The position numbers and the translations under genes were made by a program. From Oceanibacterium hippocampi (GTDB lineage Bacteria; Pseudomonadota; Alphaproteobacteria; Sneathiellales; Sneathiellaceae): a stretch of DNA of 64,000 nt. This document shows, piece after piece, positions 9,047 through 17,611 of the stretch. Under the pieces are notes generated by a model that was not told where the DNA came from, searched no databases, and saw only the letters and a program-made list of their open reading frames with translations. Position 1 is the first letter of the stretch. The number at the start of each line of letters is the position of its first letter. Location of the stretch: contig NZ_FWFR01000003.1 of the NCBI RefSeq assembly GCF_900172325.1, positions 434,001-498,000 on the forward strand, written 5' to 3'.

Positions 9047-10063
9047 TCAGGGCTGGCCGATCTGCAGGACGAGCTTGCCGAAATTGCGGCCCTCGAAGAG
9101 CATCACCAGCGTATCGCGGAAATCGTCGAGGCGACCCTCGACGACATGTTCGCGGAATTTCAGCTTGCCTTCGGCGTACCAGCCGGCGAGGTCCTGTATC
9201 GCCTGCGGATAACGGTCCTGGAAATCGAAGACGATGAAACCCTGGACCTTGGCCCGGTTGGCGAGCAGCGAGAGATAGTTCTTCGGTCCCGCCGGCGGCT
9301 CCGTCGCATTGTAGATCGAGATCGCACCACAGAAGGCGATCCGCGCGAAGACGTTGATACGCCGGAGAACGGTGTCCAGCGTCTCGCCGCCGACATTGTC
9401 GAAATAGCAGTCGATGCCGTCCGGGCAATGTTCCTTCAGTCCGGCGTTGAGATCGCCCGCCTTGTAGTCGATGCAGGCATCGAAGCCGAGTTCGTCACGG
9501 ACATACGCGCATTTCTCGGCGCCGCCGGCGATCCCGACTGCCCGGCAGCCCTTCAGCTTGGCGATCTGGCCGACCACCCCGCCGACCGCGCCGGCGGCGC
9601 CGGAGATCACCACCGTCTCGCCGGGCTTCGGCGCGCAGATATCGAGAAGCCCGAAATAGGCCGTCAGTCCCGGCATTCCGAGACCGCCGAGGAAACTCGG
9701 CAGCGGCGCTGCCTTGGGTATCGCCGGCGTCAGATCCTTGGCCTGCAGGAGCGCCATCTCCTGTACCCCCGTCAGGCCGACCACATAATCGCCGACGGCG
9801 AACCTGGCATCGCCGGAAGCGACTACCTGGCCCAGTCCGAGGGCGCGCATCACCTCGCCGATCCGGACCGGCCGGACATAGGACTTGCCCTCGTTCATCC
9901 AGCCGCGCATCGCCGGGTCGAGCGACAGATAAATCACCCGGACAAGCACCTCTCCCTCGCCGGGTTCCCCGACCTCACCGGCAACGATCTCGAAATCGCT
10001 GTCCTTCGGCAGCCCGAACGGGCGCGCCGCGAGCTTGAGCTGGCGATTGGCGTGGGCGGTCAT
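9047..10063 (-). CDS. NADP-dependent oxidoreductase, zinc-free MDR family (CurA / prostaglandin-reductase-like)
   Basis: A 338-residue medium-chain reductase. The N-terminus (RPFGLPKDSDF, then SLDPAMRGWMNE) is the signature of the leukotriene/curcumin reductase branch, which reduces alpha,beta-enones or enals with NADPH. The Rossmann motif GAAGAVGGVVGQIAKLKG and YFDNVGGE segment are intact. Catalytic zinc ligands are absent, as expected. It follows the acyl-CoA ligase at 10145-11773 on the same strand after 81 bases and is probably cotranscribed. Confidence 0.88.
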   Translation of the reverse strand: MTAHANRQLKLAARPFGLPKDSDFEIVAGEVGEPGEGEVLVRVIYLSLDPAMRGWMNEGKSYVRPVRIGEVMRALGLGQVVASGDARFAVGDYVVGLTGVQEMALLQAKDLTPAIPKAAPLPSFLGGLGMPGLTAYFGLLDICAPKPGETVVISGAAGAVGGVVGQIAKLKGCRAVGIAGGAEKCAYVRDELGFDACIDYKAGDLNAGLKEHCPDGIDCYFDNVGGETLDTVLRRINVFARIAFCGAISIYNATEPPAGPKNYLSLLANRAKVQGFIVFDFQDRYPQAIQDLAGWYAEGKLKFREHVVEGRLDDFRDTLVMLFEGRNFGKLVLQIGQP

Positions 10064-10144
10064 GGATTCCCCTTTTCGCGGGTCGGCACCGGCGCCGGCG
10101 ACGGACAGGAAGACCGCCGCCGGCCGATGGCATTCACGCAGGCG

Positions 10145-11773
10145 TCAGGCGGTCGGCAGCTTGTAGTCCTTGAACTGCTCCCGCAGCTTGGTCTTGAGCA
10201 GCTTGCCGGTCGCCGTATGCGGCAACTCGTCGACGAAGACGATGTCGTCCGGCAGCTGCCACTTGGCGATATGCCGCGTCAGATGGTCGAGCACGGCCTC
10301 CTTGGTCACATCGGCGTCGGGCTTGCGGACCGCGATCATCAGCGGCCGCTCGGCCCATTTCGGATGGGGAACGGCGATCACCGCGGCCTCGGCGATGCCG
10401 GGGCAGCCGACCGCCTCGTTCTCGACATCGATCGACGAGATCCATTCGCCGCCCGACTTGATCACGTCCTTGGAACGGTCGGTGATCTGCATGTAGCCAT
10501 CGGGATCGAGGGTCGCGACGTCGCCGGTGTCGAAGAAGTCCTCATCGTCGAGGATCTTCCCGCCCTCGCCCTTGAAGTAGCCGTTGGTGATCCACGGGCC
10601 GCGGACCAGCAGATGGCCGAACGCCTTGCCGTCGTGCGGCAGTTCCTTGCCGTCGTCGTCGACGATCTTGAGATCGACGCCGAAGATCGCCCGGCCCTGC
10701 TTGACGCGAACGTCGATCTGCTTGTCGAAGGGCAGCGCGGCATGCTTGGCGCGCAGATTGCCGGTCGTGCCGAGCGGGCTCATCTCGGTCATGCCCCAGG
10801 CATGGATAACGTCGACGCCGTAGTCGCGCTGGAAGGTCTCGATCATCGAGCGCGGCGCCGCCGAGCCGCCGATGACGGTGCGGTTCATGGTCGAGAATTT
10901 CAGGCCCTTCGCCTTCACGTGGCCAAGCAGCATCAGCCAGACCGTCGGCACACCGGCCGAGAGCGTGACATTCTCGGTCTCGAGCAGCTCGTAAACCGAT
11001 TCACCGTCGAGCCGGGCGCCCGGCATCACCATCTTGGCGCCGCACATCGCCGCCGCGTAGGGCAGGCCCCAGGCATTGGCGTGGAACATCGGCACCACTG
11101 GCAGCACGACGTCGTGGCTCGACAGGGCAAGCCCGTCCATGGTGCAGACCGCCCAGCTGTGCAGGACCGTCGAGCGATGGGAATAGAGCACGCCCTTCGG
11201 ATTGCCGGTCGTGCCGGAGGTGTAGCAGAGCGATGAGGCCGTCCGCTCGTCGAAGCTCGGCCATTCGTAATCGTCGGTCTCCGCTTCGAGCAGGGTCTCG
11301 TAGCAATGCAGGCGGTCGACCTTGATGTCCGGCATGTGGGCGGCGTCGGTCATCGCGACGAAGCCCTTCACGTTCGGCAGATGGTCGGCGAGCGCCTCGA
11401 TCAGCGGCGCGAAGGTCAGATCGAAGAAGATGTATTTGTCCTCGGCATGATTCGCGATGTAGGTGATCTGCTCGGGAAACAGCCGCGGATTGAGGGTGTG
11501 CAGCACCGCACCCATGCCGGAGACTCCGAAATAGAGCTCCATGTGGCGATAGCCGTTCCAGGCCAGTGTGCCGATCCGGTCGCCGAGCGCGACGCCGAGC
11601 CGATCGAGCATCCTGGCAACCCGCTTGGAGCGGCTCGCCAGGTCCCGATAGGTGCAGCGGTGTATCGGGCCCTCGACCGTCCGCGAGACGATCTCGACGT
11701 CGCCGTGGAACTCAGCCGCGAAGTCGATCAACGAATGAATGAGTAGCGGCCGGTCTTGTATCAATCCGAGCAT
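10145..11773 (-). CDS. Acyl-CoA ligase (AMP-binding, medium/long-chain type)
   Basis: A 542-residue ANL-family ligase activating a carboxylic acid to its CoA thioester. Motifs in order: [55 protein letters not shown]-like [34 protein letters not shown], and the catalytic lysine segment [13 protein letters not shown] at the C-terminus. The HANAWGLPY motif is typical of AlkK-like medium-chain ligases. The ATG at 11773 is preceded by GGGGGGAT at good spacing; the frame runs further upstream, but over the neighbouring divergent gene. Probable operon with the reductase downstream. Confidence 0.9.
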   Translation of the reverse strand: MLGLIQDRPLLIHSLIDFAAEFHGDVEIVSRTVEGPIHRCTYRDLASRSKRVARMLDRLGVALGDRIGTLAWNGYRHMELYFGVSGMGAVLHTLNPRLFPEQITYIANHAEDKYIFFDLTFAPLIEALADHLPNVKGFVAMTDAAHMPDIKVDRLHCYETLLEAETDDYEWPSFDERTASSLCYTSGTTGNPKGVLYSHRSTVLHSWAVCTMDGLALSSHDVVLPVVPMFHANAWGLPYAAAMCGAKMVMPGARLDGESVYELLETENVTLSAGVPTVWLMLLGHVKAKGLKFSTMNRTVIGGSAAPRSMIETFQRDYGVDVIHAWGMTEMSPLGTTGNLRAKHAALPFDKQIDVRVKQGRAIFGVDLKIVDDDGKELPHDGKAFGHLLVRGPWITNGYFKGEGGKILDDEDFFDTGDVATLDPDGYMQITDRSKDVIKSGGEWISSIDVENEAVGCPGIAEAAVIAVPHPKWAERPLMIAVRKPDADVTKEAVLDHLTRHIAKWQLPDDIVFVDELPHTATGKLLKTKLREQFKDYKLPTA

Positions 11774-11894
11774 TGCATCCCCCCGGGAGCCGAAAACTTG
11801 TTGTATGTGGTATGAGCATATATTCAGATTCGGGCCGCGAAAGGCAATCGCTTTGCACGACATTGTGGGGCGCTGGGGGGGTTGACGTCGCGTC

Positions 11895-12314
11895 ATGCTG
11901 CCGATCGAGATTCTGCTGCCGGTCGCGGCCGCGTCGGTTGCCCTTGTCATCGCGATCATCTGGATGCTTGGCGGGCGCCGCACGGCACGCCTCGATGAGG
12001 CCGCGGTTCGTGCCTTGCTCGCCGCGGAAGACCCGCCGCCGGACATCGTTCACCTTCTGATCGGACAGGACGAGCGCGCCGCGCTGGCGCAGGACGGCGC
12101 AGGACAGGTGTGGCTGGCCTATGCCCATGGCGACCGGACGAACCTGCGCCCGCTGGCCGCGCAGGACATTCGCGCCGCGGTGGTCCGCGAGCGATCGGGC
12201 AGCGCCCTGCTGGAACTGCGCCTCCGCGATGTCGCCCGACCCTGGCAGGTCCTGGCCTGCACCGACCGGGCAACCGCCGAATGCTGGCGCGAGCGTCTCG
12301 TTGCCCGTCGCTGA
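11895..12314 (+). CDS. Small membrane-anchored protein of unknown function
   Basis: A 139-residue protein with one N-terminal membrane helix (about residues 5-26, [21 protein letters not shown]) followed by a soluble, mostly cytoplasmic domain rich in Ala, Arg and Leu. I recognise no family motif. It lies divergent from the acyl-CoA ligase and 99 bases upstream of the EncFtn-like gene on the same strand. Codon use matches its neighbours, so I treat it as a real gene rather than a shadow. Confidence 0.6.
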   Translation: MLPIEILLPVAAASVALVIAIIWMLGGRRTARLDEAAVRALLAAEDPPPDIVHLLIGQDERAALAQDGAGQVWLAYAHGDRTNLRPLAAQDIRAAVVRERSGSALLELRLRDVARPWQVLACTDRATAECWRERLVARR

Positions 12315-12413
12315 TCGAAAGCATTGCGGCCCGGCACGCCGGTTGCCATTCTGGAAACGGGCCGCCACCATGACCGGCCCGCTGTTCGGACCGTAACGGA
12401 ACCAGGAATCATC

Positions 12414-12719
12414 ATGTCGAGCGAAAATCTCCATGCCCCCCGCGAGCGCCTCTCCAAGGAAACCCTTGCCATGCATCACGCGATCGTGTCGCTGATGGAG
12501 GAGCTGGAGGCGGTCGACTGGTACCGCCAGCGGGCCGACGACTGCGATGACGCCTCGCTGAAGGCCATCCTGCTGCACAACATGCGCGAGGAGATGGAGC
12601 ACGCCGCGATGGTGCTGGAATGGATCCGCCGCAACAACAAGGACTTCGAGAAGGAGATGAAGGACTACCTCTTCACCGACGGCGACATCGCCGGCCAGGA
12701 AGCGGAGCTTCACGACTAG
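12414..12719 (+). CDS. Encapsulated-ferritin (EncFtn) family ferroxidase, without an encapsulin tag
   Basis: A 101-residue two-helix protein. The segment VSLMEELEAVDWYRQRADD followed by EEMEHAAMVLEWIRR closely matches the EncFtn protein of Rhodospirillum rubrum. Residues corresponding to the dimer-interface ferroxidase centre are present: Glu30, Trp36, Tyr37, Glu60 and His63, plus entry-site acids Glu29 and Glu32. Members of the family assemble as an annular decamer that oxidises Fe(II) and passes it into an encapsulin shell. Here the C-terminus ends GDIAGQEAELHD with no recognisable cargo-loading peptide, and no encapsulin gene lies next to it. Five bases separate it from the membrane hydroxylase gene, so the two are probably cotranscribed. 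Confidence 0.88.
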   Translation: MSSENLHAPRERLSKETLAMHHAIVSLMEELEAVDWYRQRADDCDDASLKAILLHNMREEMEHAAMVLEWIRRNNKDFEKEMKDYLFTDGDIAGQEAELHD

Positions 12720-12724
12720 CTGCC

Positions 12725-13624
12725 ATGGACCTGCCCAAGGTTGTCGAGCTCGCCATTCCGGCCTTCGTCGTCCTGATCCTGATCGAGGCGGCGCTCGGCT
12801 ATTTCGACAGGCGCCGCGCCGATTACGAGGTTCGGGACACCGCGGCGAGCCTGCTGATGGGGCTCGGCAACTTCTCCTCCGGTCTGCTGACCGGGGTGCT
12901 CTACATCGTCGCGGCCGAGTGGCTCTACCAGTACCGGCTGTTCGACATCGGCTATGCCTGGTGGGCCTTCGTGCTGGTCTTCTTCCTGGAGGATCTCTGC
13001 TATTACTGGTTCCACCGGTTCAGTCACGAGCACCGCTTCTGGTGGGCGGCCCATGTGAACCACCATTCCTCCCAGCATTACAATCTCTCGACCGCGCTCC
13101 GGCAGACCTGGACCGGCAATCTCTGTTTCTCCTGGGTGGTCTGGCTGCCGCTGTCGCTGCTCGGCTTTCCGACCGCGCTGATCGTCTTCCAGAAGGGTGT
13201 CAGCCTCGTCTATCAGTTCTGGATCCATACCGAGGCGGTCCGGCGCCTGCCGGCGCCCATCGAATGGCTGTTCAATACGCCGAGCCATCACCGCGTCCAT
13301 CACGCGACCAACCCGCGCTATCTCGACCGGAACTATGCCGGGATCCTGATCATCTGGGACCGGATCTTCGGCACCTTCGTGCAGGAGGATGACGCTCTGC
13401 CCTGCCGCTACGGTATCGTGAAGCAGATCGGCAGCTTCAATCCGCTCAGGATTGCCTTCCACGAATGGTGGGAAATCGCGCGCGACCTGAAGGGCAGCCG
13501 GTCACTCCGGGAAGCGATCGGGTACCTGTTCGGGCCGCCGGGCTGGAGTCCCGACGGCTCCCGCCTCACTTCCGAGGCCATCCGCGCCCGGGCAATCGCG
13601 GACAGGGCCTCGGCGCCGTCCTGA
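12725..13624 (+). CDS. Sterol desaturase / fatty acid hydroxylase family membrane di-iron protein
   Basis: A 299-residue inner-membrane protein with at least four hydrophobic segments. The three histidine clusters of the family are complete: HRFSH (97-101), HVNHH (110-114) and HRVHH (189-193), together binding a non-haem di-iron centre. Such enzymes hydroxylate or desaturate lipids (sterols, fatty acids, carotenoids); the substrate cannot be told. The ATG at 12725 follows the EncFtn stop by five bases, so it is translationally coupled to an iron-oxidising protein. Confidence 0.88.
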   Translation: MDLPKVVELAIPAFVVLILIEAALGYFDRRRADYEVRDTAASLLMGLGNFSSGLLTGVLYIVAAEWLYQYRLFDIGYAWWAFVLVFFLEDLCYYWFHRFSHEHRFWWAAHVNHHSSQHYNLSTALRQTWTGNLCFSWVVWLPLSLLGFPTALIVFQKGVSLVYQFWIHTEAVRRLPAPIEWLFNTPSHHRVHHATNPRYLDRNYAGILIIWDRIFGTFVQEDDALPCRYGIVKQIGSFNPLRIAFHEWWEIARDLKGSRSLREAIGYLFGPPGWSPDGSRLTSEAIRARAIADRASAPS

Positions 13625-13631
13625 ACCGGCC

Positions 13632-14960
13632 TTGACCGTCGGGCCCGTCGCGCTCGCCGCATTCGTCGCGATCGCCGCGCTCCTGGGCGGCTGCGGCCCG
13701 CGCTTCGACAGTCAGCAGGCCGATCTCTGCGAGGCCGTGCTGCCGGCGATCGAGGACAGCGGCGCATTGCCGCAGGTCGTCGCCCGGGCGAGCCTGGAGC
13801 GTCCGGCGGGCAGCATCGAGATCCGCTACCGTCTTGCCGGCGGCGATCAGCTCTTCTGGCTGCGCTGCCGCTTCGAAGGCACCGGGTTCGACCGCGACCG
13901 GCTGGTGCTGGCCGCGGTCGAAAGCGAACGGCATGGCGCGCTCGACGACATATCGCTGCATTTCCTGAAGCGCTTCTGGCTCGGCGCATTCCGGGGCGGT
14001 GACGCGGTCGCAAGCGACAGCATGGACATCGGCGCGCAGCTCGCCTATGCCGCGCAGCAGCTCATCAATGCCTCGTCGCTCGCGGCCGTCTACGCCCTGC
14101 TGGCACTCGCCTACGCGCTCATCCATCAGGTCATCGGCCGCTTCAACCTCGCCTTCGGCGAATTCGCCATGATGGGCGCCTTCACCGCCTTCGTCGCGAT
14201 CACGCTCGCCAACGGCGCCGGGCTGGTGCTTCCGGTCGTTCTGCTGCTTTCCGCCGTCGCCGCGGGGCTGTTCGGCGGCCATGTCGGCATCGCCGTCAAC
14301 GCCACCGTGTTCGCCCCGCTGGCGCGAAGCCGGAGCCAGGCGCCCCTGATCGCCACCATCGGCCTGGCCATCGCCATCCCGGAAGCGGTGCGGATCGTCA
14401 CCGGCGCGGACGAGCATTGGGTGCAATCGGTCTATGGCGACAGCTTGCGCATTGCCAGCCTCGGCAGTTTCGATGTCACGGTGACGGCGCGCCAGCTTCT
14501 GCTCGTCGGCGTCGCCATCGGGCTGATCGCGGCGGTTCTCCTCGGTCTCCGCGGCAGCGCCTTCGGCCGTGCCCATCGCGCCGTATCGGACGATCCGGGA
14601 ATGGCGGCGCTCTGCGGAATCGATACCGCCGCCACGATCCGCCAGAGCTTCGCGCTCGCCTCTGCGCTGGCCGGGATCGCCGGCTTCATCCACCTGGTCC
14701 ATTACGGCGGGATCGGTTTCGCCAGTGGCACGATGCTGGGCTTCAAGGCGCTGGTCGCGGCGATCGTGGGCGGCCTCGGCTCGCCGGCCGGGGCCATTGC
14801 CGGGGCACTGTTCGTCGCCCTCCTGGAAACCGGCTGGGCCGCCTATTTCGATATTGCCTACAGGGAAGTCGCGGTCTTCGCGCTGCTCGCGCTGGCGCTC
14901 GTGATCCGCCCCGACGGCCTTCTCGGCCCGAGACCCCCGGTCGTCGGCCCGAACGGCTGA
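13632..14960 (+). CDS. Orphan LivH-type ABC permease with a lipoprotein-like N-terminal domain
   Basis: A 442-residue protein read from a TTG at 13632, 8 bases after the previous stop. Residues 5-21 form a hydrophobic leader ending in LLGGC, a possible lipobox (Cys21). About 100 residues of soluble sequence follow (DLCEAVLPAIED, FWLRCRFEGTG, LHFLKRFWLG). From about residue 137 it is a LivH permease: SSLAAVYALLALAYAL, FGEFAMMGAFTAF and VGGLGSPAGAIAGAL in the ATPase-contact loop. No livM, livG, livF or receptor gene adjoins it; the next gene is on the opposite strand. I have seen similar N-terminal extensions on alphaproteobacterial LivH homologues, but the role of the domain is unknown. Confidence 0.82.
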   Translation: MTVGPVALAAFVAIAALLGGCGPRFDSQQADLCEAVLPAIEDSGALPQVVARASLERPAGSIEIRYRLAGGDQLFWLRCRFEGTGFDRDRLVLAAVESERHGALDDISLHFLKRFWLGAFRGGDAVASDSMDIGAQLAYAAQQLINASSLAAVYALLALAYALIHQVIGRFNLAFGEFAMMGAFTAFVAITLANGAGLVLPVVLLLSAVAAGLFGGHVGIAVNATVFAPLARSRSQAPLIATIGLAIAIPEAVRIVTGADEHWVQSVYGDSLRIASLGSFDVTVTARQLLLVGVAIGLIAAVLLGLRGSAFGRAHRAVSDDPGMAALCGIDTAATIRQSFALASALAGIAGFIHLVHYGGIGFASGTMLGFKALVAAIVGGLGSPAGAIAGALFVALLETGWAAYFDIAYREVAVFALLALALVIRPDGLLGPRPPVVGPNG

Positions 14961-14977
14961 CGGATCGCGCGCCTCGG

Positions 14978-15907
14978 TCAGCCTTCGCCGAGACCGTCCA
15001 GCCAGGCGATCAAGTCGGCAATCACCGCGTCGCGGTTGATCTCGTGCAGCAACTCGTGCCGGGCGTCCGGATAGAGTTTGGAGGTCACCCGGCGCAGCCC
15101 GGCACGTTCGTAGGCGGCGAGCAGGCGCGCCACGCCGCGACCGCGTTCACCGACCGGGTCCTCGGTGCCGGCGAAGACATAAAGCGGCAGGTCCTTCGGC
15201 ATCCGGGCGATCGCCTCGGGCTCGCCAAGGCCCGGCAGGGCATCGAGCAGCGAAACCCAGGTCGCGGTCGAGCAGTCGAACCCGCAAAGCGGATCGGCGA
15301 CATAGAGATCGACCTCGGCCTCGTCCCGCGACAGCCAGTCGAAATCGGTTCGCGCCGGCGCGAAAGGCTTGTTGAAGGCGCCGAAGGTGAGCGACTGGAT
15401 CAGCGGGCTGGGCGCCCGGCGGCCCAGGCGGAACTGCTCGGCACGGGCGACGAGGCGGCCAAGGCGTGCGACTGCGCCCGGCGGCCCGTTCGTCGACGAC
15501 AGCATGATCGCCGAATAGGCCTCGCCATCGTCGATGGCCAGCCGTTGCGCCATGAACGAACCCATGGAATGCCCGAACAGCATGACCGGCAGCGCGGGCA
15601 GGCGTTCGCGGACGATGCCGGTCAGGGTCCGGAGATCACGCACCGCCTTGGCCCAACCGTCCTCGTCCGCCATATGGCCCAGATCGGCGCGGCTCGGGAC
15701 CGAACGGCCGTGCCCCCGATGGTCCGGGGCGTAGACCGCGTAACCGGCACCGTTGAGCGCGCGGGCAAACCCTTCGTAGCGGCTGGCATGCTCGGCCATG
15801 CCGTGGGCGACGATGACCACCGCGCGCGGGGCGTCGAGCGGCCATTCGACGGTCTGGATATCGAGCCCGTCCTCGCCCGCGAAACTGAAGCTCCGGCTTT
15901 CGCTCAC
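14978..15907 (-). CDS. Alpha/beta hydrolase (monoacylglycerol-lipase-like, Hydrolase_4)
   Basis: A 309-residue serine hydrolase. The oxyanion region VIVAHGMAEHASRYEGFA and APDHRGHGRS followed by the nucleophile elbow FGHSMGSFMAQRL are typical of monoglyceride lipases and lysophospholipases; DARHELLHE near the end supplies the catalytic histidine. The GTG at 15907 (V-SESRSFSF) is preferred: GGGAG lies 7 bases upstream and the more N-terminal ATG at 16060 would overlap the divergent aminotransferase. No signal peptide is seen. Confidence 0.85.
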   Translation of the reverse strand: MSESRSFSFAGEDGLDIQTVEWPLDAPRAVVIVAHGMAEHASRYEGFARALNGAGYAVYAPDHRGHGRSVPSRADLGHMADEDGWAKAVRDLRTLTGIVRERLPALPVMLFGHSMGSFMAQRLAIDDGEAYSAIMLSSTNGPPGAVARLGRLVARAEQFRLGRRAPSPLIQSLTFGAFNKPFAPARTDFDWLSRDEAEVDLYVADPLCGFDCSTATWVSLLDALPGLGEPEAIARMPKDLPLYVFAGTEDPVGERGRGVARLLAAYERAGLRRVTSKLYPDARHELLHEINRDAVIADLIAWLDGLGEG

Positions 15908-16041
15908 ATCCCTGCTCCCGCCGCCAGGGCCGGCGCTGCCCCGATGCCCGGCGCCTGCAACATTGCCGTGTACGGCGCACAGTTGGCAAGCCATCGTCGC
16001 CCGTCTAAGGTGCTGGCAAACCTCCACACAGGACATTAAGC

Positions 16042-17439
16042 ATGAGCAACGTTGCAGCAAGCATTGCCAACTCGCCGGCGCGGCGGGACATCGACAACCT
16101 GATCCATCCCTACACCAATCTCGCGCTGCACGAAGAAATCGGGCCGCTGATCATCGAGCGCGGCGAGGGCGTCCATGTCTTCGATTCCGAGGGTCGGCAA
16201 TATATCGAGGGGCTGGCCGGTCTCTGGTGCACGTCCTTCGGCTTCAACGAGAACGAACTGATCGAGGCGGCGATCGCGCAGATGCGGAAGCTGCCGACCT
16301 ATCATGGCTTCGGCCACAAGTCGGTCAATCCGGCGATCGATCTCGCCGAGAAACTGAAGGCGGTCGCGCCGGTACCCTTCTCGCATGTCTTCTTCGCCAA
16401 TTCCGGGTCGGAAGCCAACGACACCGTGATCAAGCTGGTCTGGTACTTCAACAACTCGCGTGGCCGGCCGGAGAAGAAGAAGATCATCAGCCGCATCAAG
16501 GGCTACCACGGCGTCACCGTCGCCGCGGCGAGCCTGACCGGCCTGGCGCCGCTGCACGCCGACTTCGATCTGCCCATCGCCCGCATCCTGCACACCTCCT
16601 GCCCGCATCACTACCGCTTCGGCAAGGACGGCGAGAGCGAGGAAGACTTCGCGACGCGCTGCGCCGAGGAACTGGAGGCGATGATCCAGAAGGAAGGCCC
16701 GGAGACGGTCGCCGCCTTCATCGCCGAGCCGGTGATGGGCGCCGGCGGCGTGATCGTCCCGCCGAAAGGCTACTTCGAGAAGATCCAGGCCGTCCTGAAG
16801 CGTCACGACATCCTCATGATCGCCGACGAGGTGATCTGCGGCTTCGGGCGCACCGGCAACTTCTGGGGCAGCCAGACCTTCGGCATCAAGCCGGACATCC
16901 TGACCTGCGCCAAGCAGCTCTCGTCCGCCTATCTGCCGATCTCGGCGGTGCTTGTCTCCGAAGACATCTACCAGGCGATGCTCGACGAAAGCCGCAAGCA
17001 GGGCGCCTTCGCGCACGGCTTCACCTATTCCGGCCACCCGGTCCCGGCGGCGGTCGGCCTGCGCACCCTGCAGCTGATGGAAGAGCGCGACATCATGGGC
17101 CATGTCCGGGCCGTCGCGCCGCGTTTCCAGCAGCGCCTCAAGGCGCTCGGCGACCACCCGCTGGTCGGCGAAACCCGCGGCGTCGGCCTGATCGCCGGCA
17201 TCGAGCTGGTCGCCGACAAGGCGAGCCATGCCTCCTTCGACGGCAAGAAGGCGGTCGGACCGACGGCGGTCAAGCTGGCCCAGGGCGAAGGCCTGATCAG
17301 CCGTGCCGTGGGCGGCGATACGCTCGCCCTCTGCCCGCCGCTGATCGTCACCGAAGAACAGATCGACGCGATCTTCGATCGCATGGAAGCGGCCCTCGAC
17401 AAGACCGAGGCCTGGGTCAAGGCGGAAGGCCTGCGCTGA
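16042..17439 (+). CDS. Class III aminotransferase (omega-aminotransferase)
   Basis: A 465-residue PLP enzyme of fold type I. Key features: NSGSEANDTVIKLV at about 120 (phosphate cup), the ADEVICGFGRTG motif with Asp262 contacting the pyridine nitrogen, and Lys291 in LTCAKQLSSAYLPI as the Schiff-base lysine. The family moves amino groups between omega-amino acids or amines (for example beta-alanine, GABA, putrescine or taurine) and pyruvate or other oxo acids. Length and the N-terminal HPYTN motif match omega-amino acid:pyruvate-type enzymes. The gene stands alone and ends before a clear terminator. Confidence 0.9.
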   Translation: MSNVAASIANSPARRDIDNLIHPYTNLALHEEIGPLIIERGEGVHVFDSEGRQYIEGLAGLWCTSFGFNENELIEAAIAQMRKLPTYHGFGHKSVNPAIDLAEKLKAVAPVPFSHVFFANSGSEANDTVIKLVWYFNNSRGRPEKKKIISRIKGYHGVTVAAASLTGLAPLHADFDLPIARILHTSCPHHYRFGKDGESEEDFATRCAEELEAMIQKEGPETVAAFIAEPVMGAGGVIVPPKGYFEKIQAVLKRHDILMIADEVICGFGRTGNFWGSQTFGIKPDILTCAKQLSSAYLPISAVLVSEDIYQAMLDESRKQGAFAHGFTYSGHPVPAAVGLRTLQLMEERDIMGHVRAVAPRFQQRLKALGDHPLVGETRGVGLIAGIELVADKASHASFDGKKAVGPTAVKLAQGEGLISRAVGGDTLALCPPLIVTEEQIDAIFDRMEAALDKTEAWVKAEGLR

Positions 17440-17464
17440 CCCGCCTGCGGTAGGGCCAACTGGG

Positions 17465-17502
17465 AACGACGCCGGGCGGGGCTCCGTCCGGCGTTGTTTT
17501 TT
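17465..17502 (+). terminator. Rho-independent terminator after the aminotransferase gene
   Basis: AACGACGCCGG and CCGGCGTTGTT form an 11-base-pair stem with one mismatch and a GC-rich 12-base loop, followed by a continuous T-run (positions 17497-17502). It lies 26 bases after the aminotransferase stop codon. Confidence 0.85.
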
Positions 17503-17611
17503 CCCGCGAACGTGATACACTTTCCTCGCATTTGACGTCGAATGTTGTGTCACATCGATCCAGGCGGAGTCGATGGCCGCAGCGTTCCGTCCAGCTTGGG
17601 AGAGCGCACCG

